Shown: one piece after another, positions 16,270 through 24,595 of the stretch
Layout: each line of letters opens with the position of its first letter
Position numbering within the stretch: position 1 is the first letter of the stretch
Source: Phycisphaerae bacterium
GTDB lineage: Bacteria; Planctomycetota; Phycisphaerae; SM23-33
Assembly (NCBI GenBank): GCA_016929245.1
Contig: JAFGJE010000151.1
Span: 1 to 35,172, forward strand
Reading direction: 5' to 3'
Length of the DNA stretch: 35,172 nt
Program-made: the position numbers and the translations under genes
The notes under the pieces: generated by a model
Seen by the model: the letters and a program-made list of their open reading frames with translations, nothing else
Database searches by the model: none
Told to the model about the DNA's origin: nothing

Positions 16270-16784
16270 TCGAAATCCCCCTCCATGATCTCGCCCAGCG
16301 ACGAACTGACCTGGGCGATTTTATCCTCGTCCATGTGCGGGTCGATCACCTCGTGAATCGCGTCGGCGCCCTTGAAGCGCATCTTCCAGACCTCCACGCC
16401 GCCGTCGCGACGGTCCATTCCTTCGTACACGAGGATTTTTTTCCGCATGAGAATCAGCGCCAGGACGTAGCGGAAGTTGATCTTCGCGGGGTCGTCCGCG
16501 CCGTCGAGACGCTCGAAGAAGTTGATAATCAGCGAATCGTCGACGAGGAGTTTTTTCTTTTCCTCCGGCCGGGGGACGCGCGTCCGCCAGACGCCCAGCA
16601 CCTCGGGATCGTCGGCGGGGGTGTTTTCGCCCAGCGAATCCCAGCAGGCGCGGTGATAGTCCCGGCGGAGCAGTTCCTCCTCCCCGCTGCACGCCAGCGC
16701 GACGATTTCCTCCTCCGGCTGAAGGGCCTGCCCGCAGACGCCGCAGACGCCTTCGGATTTACTGATTTTGAATTCCTTGGCCAT
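16266..16784 (-). CDS. Hypothetical protein with N-terminal CxxC...HxxC zinc knuckle
   Basis: A 172-residue soluble protein that I do not recognise by name. Residues 14-47 contain C14xxC17 (VCGVCGQAL) and H44xxC47 (YHRACWDS), a LIM- or zinc-ribbon-like ligand set. The rest is acidic and helical (EEKKKLLVDDSLIINFFERL, YVLALILMRKKILVYEG) without membrane segments. The first gene of the lipoprotein/RDD operon; its stop overlaps the lipoprotein start. ATG 16784 has a GGA-containing site (ATATGGAAAACC) upstream. It is probably a small metal-binding structural or regulatory protein. Confidence 0.75.
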   Translation of the reverse strand: MAKEFKISKSEGVCGVCGQALQPEEEIVALACSGEEELLRRDYHRACWDSLGENTPADDPEVLGVWRTRVPRPEEKKKLLVDDSLIINFFERLDGADDPAKINFRYVLALILMRKKILVYEGMDRRDGGVEVWKMRFKGADAIHEVIDPHMDEDKIAQVSSSLGEIMEGDFE

Positions 16785-16804
16785 GGTTTTCCATATATAG
16801 ATTG

Positions 16805-16905
16805 AAGAGAACGCGAATGACGCGAAGAAGACGAATAACGCGAATATTTTATATTATAAAAACCTTCGCGTAATTCGTCTTTATTCGTCTTATTCGCGAT
16901 CTCTT
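16805..16905. repeat. Palindromic element I (TTCGCG/ATTCGTC type), imperfect ~41-bp arms
   Basis: The left arm (about 16805-16845) and right arm (about 16865-16905) pair with several mismatches around an AT-rich centre (TATTTTATATTATAAAAA). Both are built from TTCGCG and ATTCGTC words. It ends 7 bases from the stop of the downstream cyclodeaminase-like gene. A different sequence family from the TCATCCTGAGC elements, but the same position relative to genes. Confidence 0.8.
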
Positions 16906-16911
16906 GATTTC

Positions 16912-17541
16912 TTATCCATCCAGTTGCGCTTCGGTCGCCTGTTCGATTTGTTTTGCCAGTTCCGCCGCGCGGTTTCGGTCGGCGGTGCTGGCGGTGCGGA
17001 GGTCATTCGCTGCCTGGGTGTCCGAAAGGTTCTTGGCGTTGATGCGCACGTTCAGGTCGCACAGGACCGTCACGGCGGCGGCCAGGGTTCCCGCGGCGAT
17101 CAGGTCGCTGACCAACCAGGGATTGCACTTATCGGACAGGCTCAGCAGGTCTTCCAGCAGCGCCAGGGCGAGTTTGGCCATCTCGCGCGGCACATCAATG
17201 GCGGCTGCCAGGGCGAGGGCTTCGGCGTCGGATTTTTCCGGGCCTTCGGGCAGTTTCATCGCCCGGGAATACATTCCGTAGGCGGTGATGTCGTCCGCGA
17301 TCAGCGTCAGGAACATTCCCCGCGTTTTTTCCATCCGGGCGCCCAGGTGGGCGTAAAAGTCCTCGTGTTCGGCGAATTTCTTCTTGCCCCGCGTGAAGTT
17401 CAGCGACATTTCCCCCAACGCCGTCGCCAACGCCGCCACGACCCCCGCGACGCTTCCGCCGCCGGGCGTGGGCTGCCTGGCCGCCGTCGCGGCGACAAAC
17501 TCCTGAACCGAAGAACGCAACATTTCCGTAGCCGGATCCAT
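16912..17541 (-). CDS. Cyclodeaminase/cyclohydrolase family protein (FTCD C-terminal-like)
   Basis: A 209-residue helical protein of the formiminotransferase-cyclodeaminase family. The motif ATAARQPTPGGGSVAGVVAALATALGEM near the start is diagnostic (PGGGS phosphate/folate loop). Length matches stand-alone cyclodeaminase-like proteins. The usual role is the ammonia-releasing step on formimino-tetrahydrofolate, giving methenyl-THF. No formiminotransferase or other folate gene is nearby. I chose ATG 17541: AGGAG lies 8 bases upstream and a good promoter lies at 17596-17625. The longer open frame (to 17625) runs across the promoter, and the ATG at 17568 lacks a ribosome site. Confidence 0.88.
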   Translation of the reverse strand: MDPATEMLRSSVQEFVAATAARQPTPGGGSVAGVVAALATALGEMSLNFTRGKKKFAEHEDFYAHLGARMEKTRGMFLTLIADDITAYGMYSRAMKLPEGPEKSDAEALALAAAIDVPREMAKLALALLEDLLSLSDKCNPWLVSDLIAAGTLAAAVTVLCDLNVRINAKNLSDTQAANDLRTASTADRNRAAELAKQIEQATEAQLDG

Positions 17542-17595
17542 CTGACCGTCTCCTATCGGGTTTTCCATCGTTGCACTAACAACAGGCGAATGGGT

Positions 17596-17625
17596 ATTAA
17601 GCCACGAAAAACCCTCAAGTGTCAA
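17596..17625 (-). promoter_or_regulatory. Promoter of the cyclodeaminase-like gene
   Basis: On the minus strand a perfect -35 TTGACA (17620-17625), 18-base spacer and -10 CTTAAT (17596-17601). Transcription would start near 17588, giving a leader of about 47 bases with AGGAG before ATG 17541. Confidence 0.55.
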
Positions 17626-17658
17626 AGAAAATCGAGGGATTTTACCGAGTGTGTATTA

Positions 17659-17801
17659 TCATCCTGAGCGTATCGTGGCACCTTCAAACGTCGCTTCGAC
17701 GTTTGTAGGTGTTCCCGCGATAATTGATGAAAAGCACCCGCAAGCGAGACCTGTCCCTGAGGGAAGACTCGCTTGAAGGTGCCACGATACGCTCAGGATG
17801 A
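17659..17801. repeat. Branched palindromic element C with 29-bp outer stem
   Basis: Outer arms 17659-17687 and 17773-17801 are exact reverse complements. The 85-base interior folds into further hairpins: AAACGTCG/CGACGTTT with a 3-base loop at 17686-17704, and CAAGCGAG/CTCGCTTG at 17741-17748 with 17768-17775, the latter enclosing a TCCC/GGGA pair. Inner and outer stems share one or two end bases. The outer end is TCATCCTGAGCG as in elements A, B, D and E, but the next module (TATCGTGGCACC) is unique here. It lies 28 bases from the M16 protease stop. Confidence 0.88.
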
Positions 17802-17829
17802 CAGAAATTTGATGTTAGTGAATCAAACG

Positions 17830-20574
17830 CTATTCCGTTTTTTCCACCTGCTTTTCTTCCTGCACTATGGTTTCGGGGGGGAAGAGTTCGGGGTTGGGGG
17901 TGATGACGGTGACGACCAGGCCCCGGTCGAGGAGTTGTTTCGCGACGTCCCGGACCTGTTGGGGGGTGACGGCTTTGAGCTTTGCTTCCAGCGTTTTGGG
18001 CCAGTCCACCCCCAGGCCGTACAGTTCATTCAGCGCCGCGGCGAGCGACAGGGCGTCCACGGTCTGGTTGTCGAGAATCTCGGATGTGACGATGGAGGTG
18101 ATCGCCCGGTCGAGTTCGTCCCGCGTGGGAGTGTATTGGGCCGCCTTGCGGAGATTCGCCTGGATAATGTCCACGACTTTTTTGGCGTGTTCCGGCTGGG
18201 TTCCGGCGTAGACGAGAAACGCGCCCGGCATGAAGCCCGTCTTGTGGTAGGCGTGGACGACGTACACGAGCTTCTTGCCCCGCAGTTCCTTGTGCAGCCA
18301 GCCGGACGGCAGGCTGTATCCGCTGATGATCGTGTCCAGCAGCATCAGGGGAAGGCGCTGCTTCAGATCGGGCACGGTCGTCCCGGGGGCGGCGACGATG
18401 ATGCCCGCCTGTTTCGTGTTCGTTTTTTTCACATAGGTTTCCCCGCCGGATTTCACGACGCGGGGTTTGGCGGGGTGCGGCGGGGTCGGCCCGACGGGCA
18501 TATCGCCGAACCGACGGGCGATGAGGGCCTTGACCTTCGCGGGGTCGAAATTCCCGAACACCGTCAGCACGCTGGAACCGGCGAGCACGACGCGGTCGTG
18601 ATAGGCCTTCAACTGCTCCGGTGTGGCGGCCTGGATGACGGGGAGGCGTCCGTCGGGCAGCATTTCCCAGGGGCAGCCGGCGAAGAATTTCGCGCGCCAG
18701 AACTTGCTCAACTGCGAAAACCAGTGTTCGTCCTGCCGGCGGATTTGCGCCTCGATCAAAGGACGATAGGCGTCGAGTTCCTTTTTGGGAAACGTGGGAT
18801 TCAGCACGACGTCCGCGAAAATCTCCAGCGCCGGGATCACCTCGTCGCTCAAGACCGACGCCTGCCAGTACAGCGAATTGTCGCCGCAGGCGCCCTGGAT
18901 GCTCCCGCCGGCGTGGCTGAAAAACGCGGCGATCTCGTCGCCGGTGCGCTGGCCCGCCCCGCGCGTCGAAAGCGACGTCAGAAGATTCCCCAGGCCGTTG
19001 GTTTCGGACGTTTCCAGCAGCAGTCCGCCTTTACTCGCCAGCGTCATCGCCGCCAACCCGACCTCTTCGGACGGCTGGAGCACGACGCGCAGGCCGTTGG
19101 GCAGCGTGTAGACGTCCGCCTGGGAGACGTTGTTCGTTTTCGTTGTCGTCGTCACGTCGGATTGGTGGGATTCCGGAACGACGCGCGTGACGGCAAGGTC
19201 GTCGAAGCGGAAATATTTCTTCGCGACGGCGAGGACTTCCTCGGCGGTGACCTTCCGGATGTTTTTCGTGTAGTTCTCGCTGAAGGCCGGGTCGCCCGTG
19301 GTCAGCAGATCGCTTCCGAGCGTAGCCGCGACGCTCTCGGCCGTCTGCTGCCGACGGACAAAGTCCGCCGTCATCTGCCGCTTCGCGCGGGCGAGTTCCT
19401 CGTCGGTCACGCCTTCCTCGAGAACCTTTCGCAGTTCCTCCAGGATCGCTTTTTCGGCGAGGTCCGCCCGGCCGGGCTGCGTGCGGAAGCTGATCGCGAA
19501 ATCGCCCAGCCCCCAGGCCGGGGTGCTCGACCACGTGTCGATGTAGGTCACGAGACGTTTCTCGAACTGCAGCGCCTTGACCAGCCGGCTGGCGTCGCCG
19601 CGGGAGAGGATCGTGCTCAGCACGTCCAGCGGATACAAATCCGGGTGCAGCAGGGGGATGGTCTGGAAGCTGATGAACTCGGCGGTTTCCTGGAAGGCCT
19701 TGCTTTTGGCGACGACGCGGCGGACGCCGGTGAGCTTCGGCGCGTCGGGCAGGTCGAGAACGGGCTGCCTGCCCTGGTTAAATCCCCGCGTCTGTTTGGC
19801 GACGTGATCGAGCATCGCCCGGGGTTCCACGTCGCCGGCGATCACCAGGACCATGTTCTGCGGGACGTACATCTCGCGGTGGTACGCCAGCACGTCGTCG
19901 TAGGTCAGGCGGGACAGCGGGCCGGGGTATCCGATCACGGGCACGCCCGCGGGATGATCCTGGTAGAGGTTCTTCATGTGCATGTAATAGAGGATGCGCA
20001 TGGGGTCGTCCTTGCCCATTTCCAGTTCGCGCTGCACGACGCCGTGTTCGCGCTCGAAGTCGGCCAGGGTGATATCGGGTTCGGCGAGTTGCTCGACGAT
20101 CAGGTCGATGCAGTCGGTCGCCTTGCTGGCGACCGCCGAGACGTAATAGCAGGTACTCGCCAGGCTGGTGAAGGCGTTGGCCTGTCCGCCGATTTTGTCC
20201 AGCCGGCTGACGGATTCCTCGGACTTGGTTCGGATGTGTCCCGCGGCCGATTCCGTGGTGCTGTATTTCGCGACCAGGTGTTCGACGAGATGACTGATCC
20301 CACAGCCCAGCCATTTTCCTTCGTACAATCCGCCGGCCCGCACGAACGCCCGCACGCTGACGACCGGTGCGGTATGGTGCGGTTTGACGACCACCCGCAG
20401 GCCGTTCGACAAACGAGCGACCACCGCGCCGGAAGCGTCCCGCGTCCGCTCGACGACGCGGATGTCCTCCCAAGCCGGCTGGGTGTCGGCGGGTTGGGTG
20501 GATTGGGCGAACGCGAAGGAAAATGGAAACACGGAGACAAGGATGATCAAGGAAGCAAAAGAAGAATGTTTCAT
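17830..20574 (-). CDS. M16-family zinc metalloprotease (two-domain, exported)
   Basis: A 914-residue predicted exported protease of the pitrilysin family. A signal peptide (MKHSSFASLIILVSVFPFSFAFA) is followed by a QSTQPADTQP linker. The first M16 domain has the inverted zinc motif HLVEH (H95, E98, H99) and the expected third ligand Glu in FEREHGVVQREL about 77 residues later. A second, non-catalytic M16-type domain begins near residue 485 (YTLPNGLRVVLQPSEEVGLAAM), where the zinc motif is replaced by GLGNLLTSL. Such proteases degrade peptides in the periplasm. GGAGG lies 5 bases before ATG 20574, which fixes the start. A longer frame from a TTG at 20586 would cover that site. It appears to be a single-gene unit. 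Confidence 0.93.
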   Translation of the reverse strand: MKHSSFASLIILVSVFPFSFAFAQSTQPADTQPAWEDIRVVERTRDASGAVVARLSNGLRVVVKPHHTAPVVSVRAFVRAGGLYEGKWLGCGISHLVEHLVAKYSTTESAAGHIRTKSEESVSRLDKIGGQANAFTSLASTCYYVSAVASKATDCIDLIVEQLAEPDITLADFEREHGVVQRELEMGKDDPMRILYYMHMKNLYQDHPAGVPVIGYPGPLSRLTYDDVLAYHREMYVPQNMVLVIAGDVEPRAMLDHVAKQTRGFNQGRQPVLDLPDAPKLTGVRRVVAKSKAFQETAEFISFQTIPLLHPDLYPLDVLSTILSRGDASRLVKALQFEKRLVTYIDTWSSTPAWGLGDFAISFRTQPGRADLAEKAILEELRKVLEEGVTDEELARAKRQMTADFVRRQQTAESVAATLGSDLLTTGDPAFSENYTKNIRKVTAEEVLAVAKKYFRFDDLAVTRVVPESHQSDVTTTTKTNNVSQADVYTLPNGLRVVLQPSEEVGLAAMTLASKGGLLLETSETNGLGNLLTSLSTRGAGQRTGDEIAAFFSHAGGSIQGACGDNSLYWQASVLSDEVIPALEIFADVVLNPTFPKKELDAYRPLIEAQIRRQDEHWFSQLSKFWRAKFFAGCPWEMLPDGRLPVIQAATPEQLKAYHDRVVLAGSSVLTVFGNFDPAKVKALIARRFGDMPVGPTPPHPAKPRVVKSGGETYVKKTNTKQAGIIVAAPGTTVPDLKQRLPLMLLDTIISGYSLPSGWLHKELRGKKLVYVVHAYHKTGFMPGAFLVYAGTQPEHAKKVVDIIQANLRKAAQYTPTRDELDRAITSIVTSEILDNQTVDALSLAAALNELYGLGVDWPKTLEAKLKAVTPQQVRDVAKQLLDRGLVVTVITPNPELFPPETIVQEEKQVEKTE

Positions 20575-20667
20575 GGATTCCTCCAAAAATGTTCGGATCG
20601 CGTCGCGCGGCGGAAAGGTATTTGAAAAAACCGCCTCGCTGTATGTACTTCAACCCCGCGGTGTCGG

Positions 20668-21141
20668 TCAGGTTTCGGCGTTTTGTTCCACTTCGCTGAG
20701 ATACGCCAGCGTGCGGTCGAGTTCGTTTTTCAGGTGCCGGACGCGCAACAGGCTTCGCACGCGGGTCACCAGTTCGAGGCGGTTGACGGGTTTCGTGATG
20801 AAATCGTCCGTTCCGCTTTCCACGCCCCGCTCGATGTCGCCCAGTTCATTGAGGGCCGTGACCATGATGACCGGGATGTCGCGCGAATCCGGGTTGCTGC
20901 GCAGCTTCCGGCAGCACTCGAAACCGCTCATGCGGGGCATCATCACGTCCAGCAGGATCAGGTCGGGCACGGCGGCCTGAACTTTCTCCAGCGCGTCGAC
21001 GCCGTCGACAGCCGTGTCGATCTCGCAGTCCAGGGCGTTGAGATATTCCACGAGAAGCTCGAGGTTCTGGGCGTTGTCGTCCACGACCAGAATGCGATCC
21101 CGCGAAGTTCGCGTGTCATCGTTTGCAGGTCCCTCTGCCAT
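20668..21141 (-). CDS. Stand-alone response regulator receiver (CheY-like)
   Basis: A 157-residue receiver domain with a short C-terminal helix and no output domain. Acid pocket D21/D22 (ILVVDDNAQ), phosphoacceptor D65 (LILLDVMMPRMSG), T95 (VIMVTALNE) and K117 (DFITKPVNR) are all present. The C-terminal RSLLRVRHLKNELDRTLAYLSEVEQ forms a likely coiled coil that could dimerise or contact a partner. AGGAG lies 9 bases before ATG 21141. No kinase is adjacent, so its partner is elsewhere in the genome. The M16 gene follows downstream on the same strand after 93 bases. Confidence 0.94.
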   Translation of the reverse strand: MAEGPANDDTRTSRDRILVVDDNAQNLELLVEYLNALDCEIDTAVDGVDALEKVQAAVPDLILLDVMMPRMSGFECCRKLRSNPDSRDIPVIMVTALNELGDIERGVESGTDDFITKPVNRLELVTRVRSLLRVRHLKNELDRTLAYLSEVEQNAET

Positions 21142-21488
21142 GATCCGGTCTCCTTACAACAAACGGGAAAAGGCGTAACGTGTTCACCAACCAACAGCGT
21201 AGCGTTGTCAGGAACGCTACGCAAGAGGCAGTTGGGAAATTTGGGCGCCGGGGTTTGGGGACTTGAGGCTTGCCACGACGAAGCCCACGTAGACGTCAAA
21301 GCCGACAGGCGAAGACGCCACGATAGCACTCTGTCACATCAAAAATTAGAATCTGTCATCCTGAGCGCAGGCCCGCAGGGCCGAAGTCGAAGGATCTTAC
21401 GCGTAGCTATCCGTAAGGTCCTTCGACTTCGCTCGAAGACTCGCTACGCTCAGGATGACAACTTAATGTTTCTGGAAGTGACAAAGTT
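21142..21488. other. 347-base intergenic region between response regulator and GH127 gene
   Basis: No credible gene. It contains a perfect 10-bp hairpin GCGTAGCGTT/AACGCTACGC (21197-21222) framed by CCAAC/GTTGG, then about 110 bases with GCCACGA words that resemble decayed pieces of element C, and finally palindrome D (21354-21460). It may be a graveyard of the same repeat modules. The upstream part must also hold the response regulator promoter, which I could not pick out. Confidence 0.55.
21354..21460. repeat. Palindromic intergenic element D (TCATCCTGAGC type, asymmetric middle)
   Basis: The outer TGTCATCCTGAGCG/CGCTCAGGATGACA and inner CGAAGTCGAAGG...CTTACG/CGTAAGG...CGACTTCG parts pair. 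The middle sections differ between arms (CAGGCCCGCAGGGC against CTCGAAGACTCGCTA), giving an internal loop. The right middle section shares GAAGACTCGCT with the interior of element C. On the minus strand it is followed by a T-rich stretch (TTCTAATTTTTG). It ends 28 bases from the GH127 stop. Confidence 0.85.
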
Positions 21489-23525
21489 CTACGTTTTGGC
21501 GGATGATTTCCATTCCTGGGCATGGGGAACGTCACGGATCACGGGCAGGCAGCTCATCCGCAGGCGGGCGCAGCCGAGGGGAATCATCGTCACCGTTTCT
21601 TCGGGTTCCGCGGAGCGAATGGGACTTTCCTGGAGTTCATCCACGGTTTCGTTGACCAGTGTCCAATTGGGGATGCGTTTGGCGGTGGCGGTGATTTCGA
21701 TGGGAGCCGCATCGGGCGTCCAGGGTTGATCGGCGACTTGTCCTTTTTCGAGGACCTTGAAATCCTTCAGGGGATTTTCGCCGTCGAGAACCAGGCCGTA
21801 GTTCCAGGGGGTCGTCGGAAGCACTTCCCATTCGGGCCAATCGTCCGTCCCGCCGCAAGTCCGCCATTTTTCCCCGATCTTCACCGAATAGCTCAACGGC
21901 CCGCGGTCCACGGTCACGCTGCCGGTTCGCGGCCAGGTGGTCAGAGACAGGGACATCGCCATGTCGATTTCCACGACGTCGCCTTTCGCCCAAGTTCGTT
22001 CGATGCGCAGGTATTGGCCGGGAATCCCTTCCGTTTCGAGCGATTGACGGTTGATCCGCACACCAAATCCATTGCACCATCGCGGAATTCGCAGATACAG
22101 CGGGAAGGTTATCGGGGAGTCGCAGGAGACGGTTAGTTTCACACCGCCTCGGAAGGGGTAGTCCGTTTCCTCGGAAATCTTGACCGTTTTCCCGCCGGCG
22201 ATCCTGGCGGTTACGTCGCATGCGGAGTACATCCACGCCGCCAGTCCGCCGTCGGCGGTCGCCTGCCAGAGATTTTCGACCAGCCACGGCCAGGTCATCG
22301 CCACGTTATGTCGGCAGCAGCGATACAACCAGGGGGAGTAGTCAATCATATGACCTTTATTCCAGTATTCATGGCTTTCGGAAGCGTCGAGTTGCGGCTG
22401 ATTGGCGGCGGTCAGGTAATGCAAACCCTTCCAATCCGGCGTATGCGACGCGGGGAAGTGATTGAACAGGAGATCCTCCACCCGGTCGGCGTACATCGCA
22501 TTTCCGGTCAGCCGGCCGAGGAGATAAAAATTCTTGGCGAATTCGCCGAAACCGCAGGTTTCAAACGCCTGGCGCGGATCGACGCGACCGGTAGTGATTT
22601 TTTCATCCGCGCCGAAAATCCCGCGCGGCTGCTGCCCCCACGTGCCGAGATGCTGATGATACCAGTATTCGCTCAACGCGAGATGGCGCGGATCGTTCGT
22701 TTGCGTGGAATACACCCCCGGATACCCGAATCGCTGCGTGAAATGGATCACGTGATGATCCAGCCATTCGTCCGTGGGTTTCGTAATCCGCCGGTAAAAC
22801 CGCGTCGCCAAAGTCAGGAGCCATTCTTCGCCCGTTTGATTGAACAGCCAATAGAGGTGCGGCAGCATGTCACCGGCCCGGACACGCTGGATGTGAGGAT
22901 GCCAGTTTTTCCCCCAACCTTCCCGGCAGGACGGAACGAACTGATCGTCCGGCATGTCGCGGCAGAAGGCGAAAAACCGCGTCATAAAGGGAATGACTCG
23001 TTCGTCGCTCGTGGCTTCGTAATGTCGGATCACCGCGTCCAGCATGATCATGTGAGGCCAAAGGTCGCACATTTCCTGGCCGTTGTCGCCGACGCACTTC
23101 TTTTGGGCGGCCGCGCCGAAATATCCGTCCGCCTGTTGGCTGTTCAGCACCGCTTCAATCCATCGGTCGGCTTCGGCGAGCAGGCGAGAATCGCCCGTCA
23201 GCCTCGCCAGACTGTAGAAGCCGCGGAACCAGTAGGGCTGTTCCTCCCAGCCGTCGTTCTCGCCGCCGAACCAGCCGTTGTCGGGCGCGAGATCTTTGCT
23301 GATTTCCGGCAACCGGCCCACCATCCCCCCGGCCATGAGATCGAGCTGGTGCTTCAACCAACCGGCGGGACGAACGGCGCCGAGGGGCAGTTTGATCATC
23401 GGGTGAGTCGACAGGGGAGGGCGATGGGTCAGGTAGGCGGAATCTTCCGCGCCCGTCGCCGGCTTTGATACGACCGTTACCTTCATCGAATCCAGGGGTT
23501 CCGATACCGTTGCCGCATGTACCAT
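21489..23525 (-). CDS. Glycoside hydrolase family 127 (beta-L-arabinofuranosidase, DUF1680)
   Basis: A 678-residue enzyme that by family removes beta-L-arabinofuranose from plant or algal glycans. It has an (alpha/alpha)6 barrel followed by beta-sandwich domains. The zinc-cysteine catalytic set known from HypBA1 can be mapped: E308 (FGADEK), E322 and C324 (FETCGFGE), and C403-C404 (YRCCRHN), with spacings 14, 2, 79 and 1, close to 16, 2, 77 and 1 in that enzyme. There is no obvious signal peptide, so its substrate is probably an imported oligosaccharide. ATG 23525 is chosen because GAGGA is 7 bases upstream. A longer frame to 23597 has no ribosome site. Confidence 0.9.
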   Translation of the reverse strand: MVHAATVSEPLDSMKVTVVSKPATGAEDSAYLTHRPPLSTHPMIKLPLGAVRPAGWLKHQLDLMAGGMVGRLPEISKDLAPDNGWFGGENDGWEEQPYWFRGFYSLARLTGDSRLLAEADRWIEAVLNSQQADGYFGAAAQKKCVGDNGQEMCDLWPHMIMLDAVIRHYEATSDERVIPFMTRFFAFCRDMPDDQFVPSCREGWGKNWHPHIQRVRAGDMLPHLYWLFNQTGEEWLLTLATRFYRRITKPTDEWLDHHVIHFTQRFGYPGVYSTQTNDPRHLALSEYWYHQHLGTWGQQPRGIFGADEKITTGRVDPRQAFETCGFGEFAKNFYLLGRLTGNAMYADRVEDLLFNHFPASHTPDWKGLHYLTAANQPQLDASESHEYWNKGHMIDYSPWLYRCCRHNVAMTWPWLVENLWQATADGGLAAWMYSACDVTARIAGGKTVKISEETDYPFRGGVKLTVSCDSPITFPLYLRIPRWCNGFGVRINRQSLETEGIPGQYLRIERTWAKGDVVEIDMAMSLSLTTWPRTGSVTVDRGPLSYSVKIGEKWRTCGGTDDWPEWEVLPTTPWNYGLVLDGENPLKDFKVLEKGQVADQPWTPDAAPIEITATAKRIPNWTLVNETVDELQESPIRSAEPEETVTMIPLGCARLRMSCLPVIRDVPHAQEWKSSAKT

Positions 23526-23600
23526 GATAGTTTCCTCGTTTGAAGATTCCTGCAAGAACAGAACGATTCTGACTTGCCGTCTCCATTGTTGCAGCATAAA

Positions 23601-23630
23601 TTTTTAGTACAAGAGGACGAATTATGACAA
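23601..23630 (-). promoter_or_regulatory. Possible promoter of the GH127 gene
   Basis: Minus strand TTGTCA (23625-23630), 18-base spacer and TAAAAA (23601-23606). This would give a leader of about 69 bases before ATG 23525. Only weak matches, listed as a possibility. Confidence 0.3.
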
Positions 23631-23645
23631 TATCAGGACAATTCC

Positions 23646-23699
23646 GACATGAATTCCGTTTTTTTATCGAAACGCGCGGGGAAACGGAATATCCATGTC
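23646..23699 (-). terminator. Hairpin overlapping the SRAP stop codon, probable terminator
   Basis: GACATG with CATGTC and ATTCCGTTT with AAACGGAAT form a 15-bp stem (one small bulge) around a ~20-base loop. The right side includes the stop codon of the SRAP gene (23698-23700). There is no long U-tract after it, so the mechanism is uncertain. Confidence 0.45.
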
Positions 23700-24393
23700 A
23701 GAACAGCGTGGGGGGCGGATCGGATTTCAGGTCGATGGGCGTGATGCAGTCGGGGGTGTCGTTTTTCGGGTCGTTGACGTTTCGCCGGACGGGGTGGGCT
23801 TGCAGGAGGATATCGTCCCTGGGTCGCAACAACTCCTTCCGCCGTTCCGTCTCCGTCGCGTCATCGAGCCAGAGGTCGCATTCCTCCGGCGCGAGGATCG
23901 CGGGCATGCGGGTGTGGATGTCCGCGGCCGCGCCGACGGCATCGACGGTGATGATCGTACAACCGCGAATTTTTCCGCCGTCGGGCGCGGTCCATTCGTC
24001 CCACAATCCCGCGAAGACGAGAGGCTGTTCGTCGCGTCGGCGGAGATAGAAGGGTTGTTTCCCGCCCCGTGAACCCGCCTGCCATTCGTAGAATCCGTCG
24101 GCGGGGATCAGGCAGCGTTTGTTCCGAAAGGGTTCGCGGAAGGCGGGTTTTTGCTCCAGCGTTTCGGCGCGGGCGTTGATGAGTCGATTGCCGATCGCCG
24201 GGTCGTTCGACCAGGCGGGGATCAGTCCCCATCGCATGGTCTCCGCGAGGCGTCGCCCCTGGACGAGGCGCACGACCAGCACCTCCTGCGACGGGGCGAT
24301 GTTGTAGCGTTTCGACAGCGCCGGAGTGTTGTCAAAATGCAACACCTCCCGCAGCCGCGCCGCGGGGGTTCGTAATGCGAATCGGCCGCACAT
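23698..24393 (-). CDS. SOS response-associated peptidase / abasic-site DNA crosslinker (SRAP, YedK/HMCES family)
   Basis: A 231-residue SRAP protein that in the family traps abasic sites in single-stranded DNA through its N-terminal cysteine. It starts MCGRFAL, with the catalytic Cys2 exposed after Met removal. Other conserved parts are RYNIAPSQEVLVV, MRWGLIPAWSND, LINARAETL (Asn), CLIPADGFYEWQ (Glu) and DIHTRMPAIL (His), all present. Length matches bacterial YedK. It begins 46 bases left of element F, which follows the Gfo/Idh gene. The ribosome site is weak. No other repair gene adjoins it. Confidence 0.94.
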   Translation of the reverse strand: MCGRFALRTPAARLREVLHFDNTPALSKRYNIAPSQEVLVVRLVQGRRLAETMRWGLIPAWSNDPAIGNRLINARAETLEQKPAFREPFRNKRCLIPADGFYEWQAGSRGGKQPFYLRRRDEQPLVFAGLWDEWTAPDGGKIRGCTIITVDAVGAAADIHTRMPAILAPEECDLWLDDATETERRKELLRPRDDILLQAHPVRRNVNDPKNDTPDCITPIDLKSDPPPTLF

Positions 24394-24438
24394 GGTTTCC
24401 GGGGATGGTCCCTATATGGGGTGGAAAAAATAAACTAT

Positions 24439-24576
24439 GGGTGCCGTGGTTCGCGGAGCCCCAACGGGGTGGAGCAACCACGCTACAGGATCGCAAATAT
24501 CGTGGTTGCTTCGCTGCGCTTGCTACTCTGCGAAGTAGCCTTCGCTACGAAGCACGAGACGCGAACCACGGCACCC
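24439..24576. repeat. Palindromic element F (GGGTGCCGTGG type), multi-hairpin
   Basis: Outer arms GGGTGCCGTGGTTCGCG (24439-24455) and its exact complement (24560-24576). An inner pair AGCAACCACG/CGTGGTTGCT (24473-24482 with 24501-24510) and a further CGAAGTAG/CTACGAAG-type hairpin fill the interior. On the minus strand the element is followed by TTTATTTTTT, like a terminator tail, and begins 20 bases after the Gfo/Idh stop. Same outer module as element G, with an expanded interior. Confidence 0.88.
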
Positions 24577-24595
24577 TATGGAATATTGGAAGAAC

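Noticed and set aside
17773-20625. 950-residue open frame on the plus strand opposite the M16 protease
   Set aside because: It is the mirror of a high-GC gene with typical composition bias (rich in Arg, Gly, Val, Asp). The minus strand has a signal peptide, HLVEH zinc motif and ribosome site, so it is the real gene.
24439-24576. Possible insertion sequence in the GGGTGCCGTGG element F
   Set aside because: Terminal inverted repeats are present, but the interior of about 100 bases has no transposase frame and no clear target duplication was seen. A non-autonomous element remains possible.
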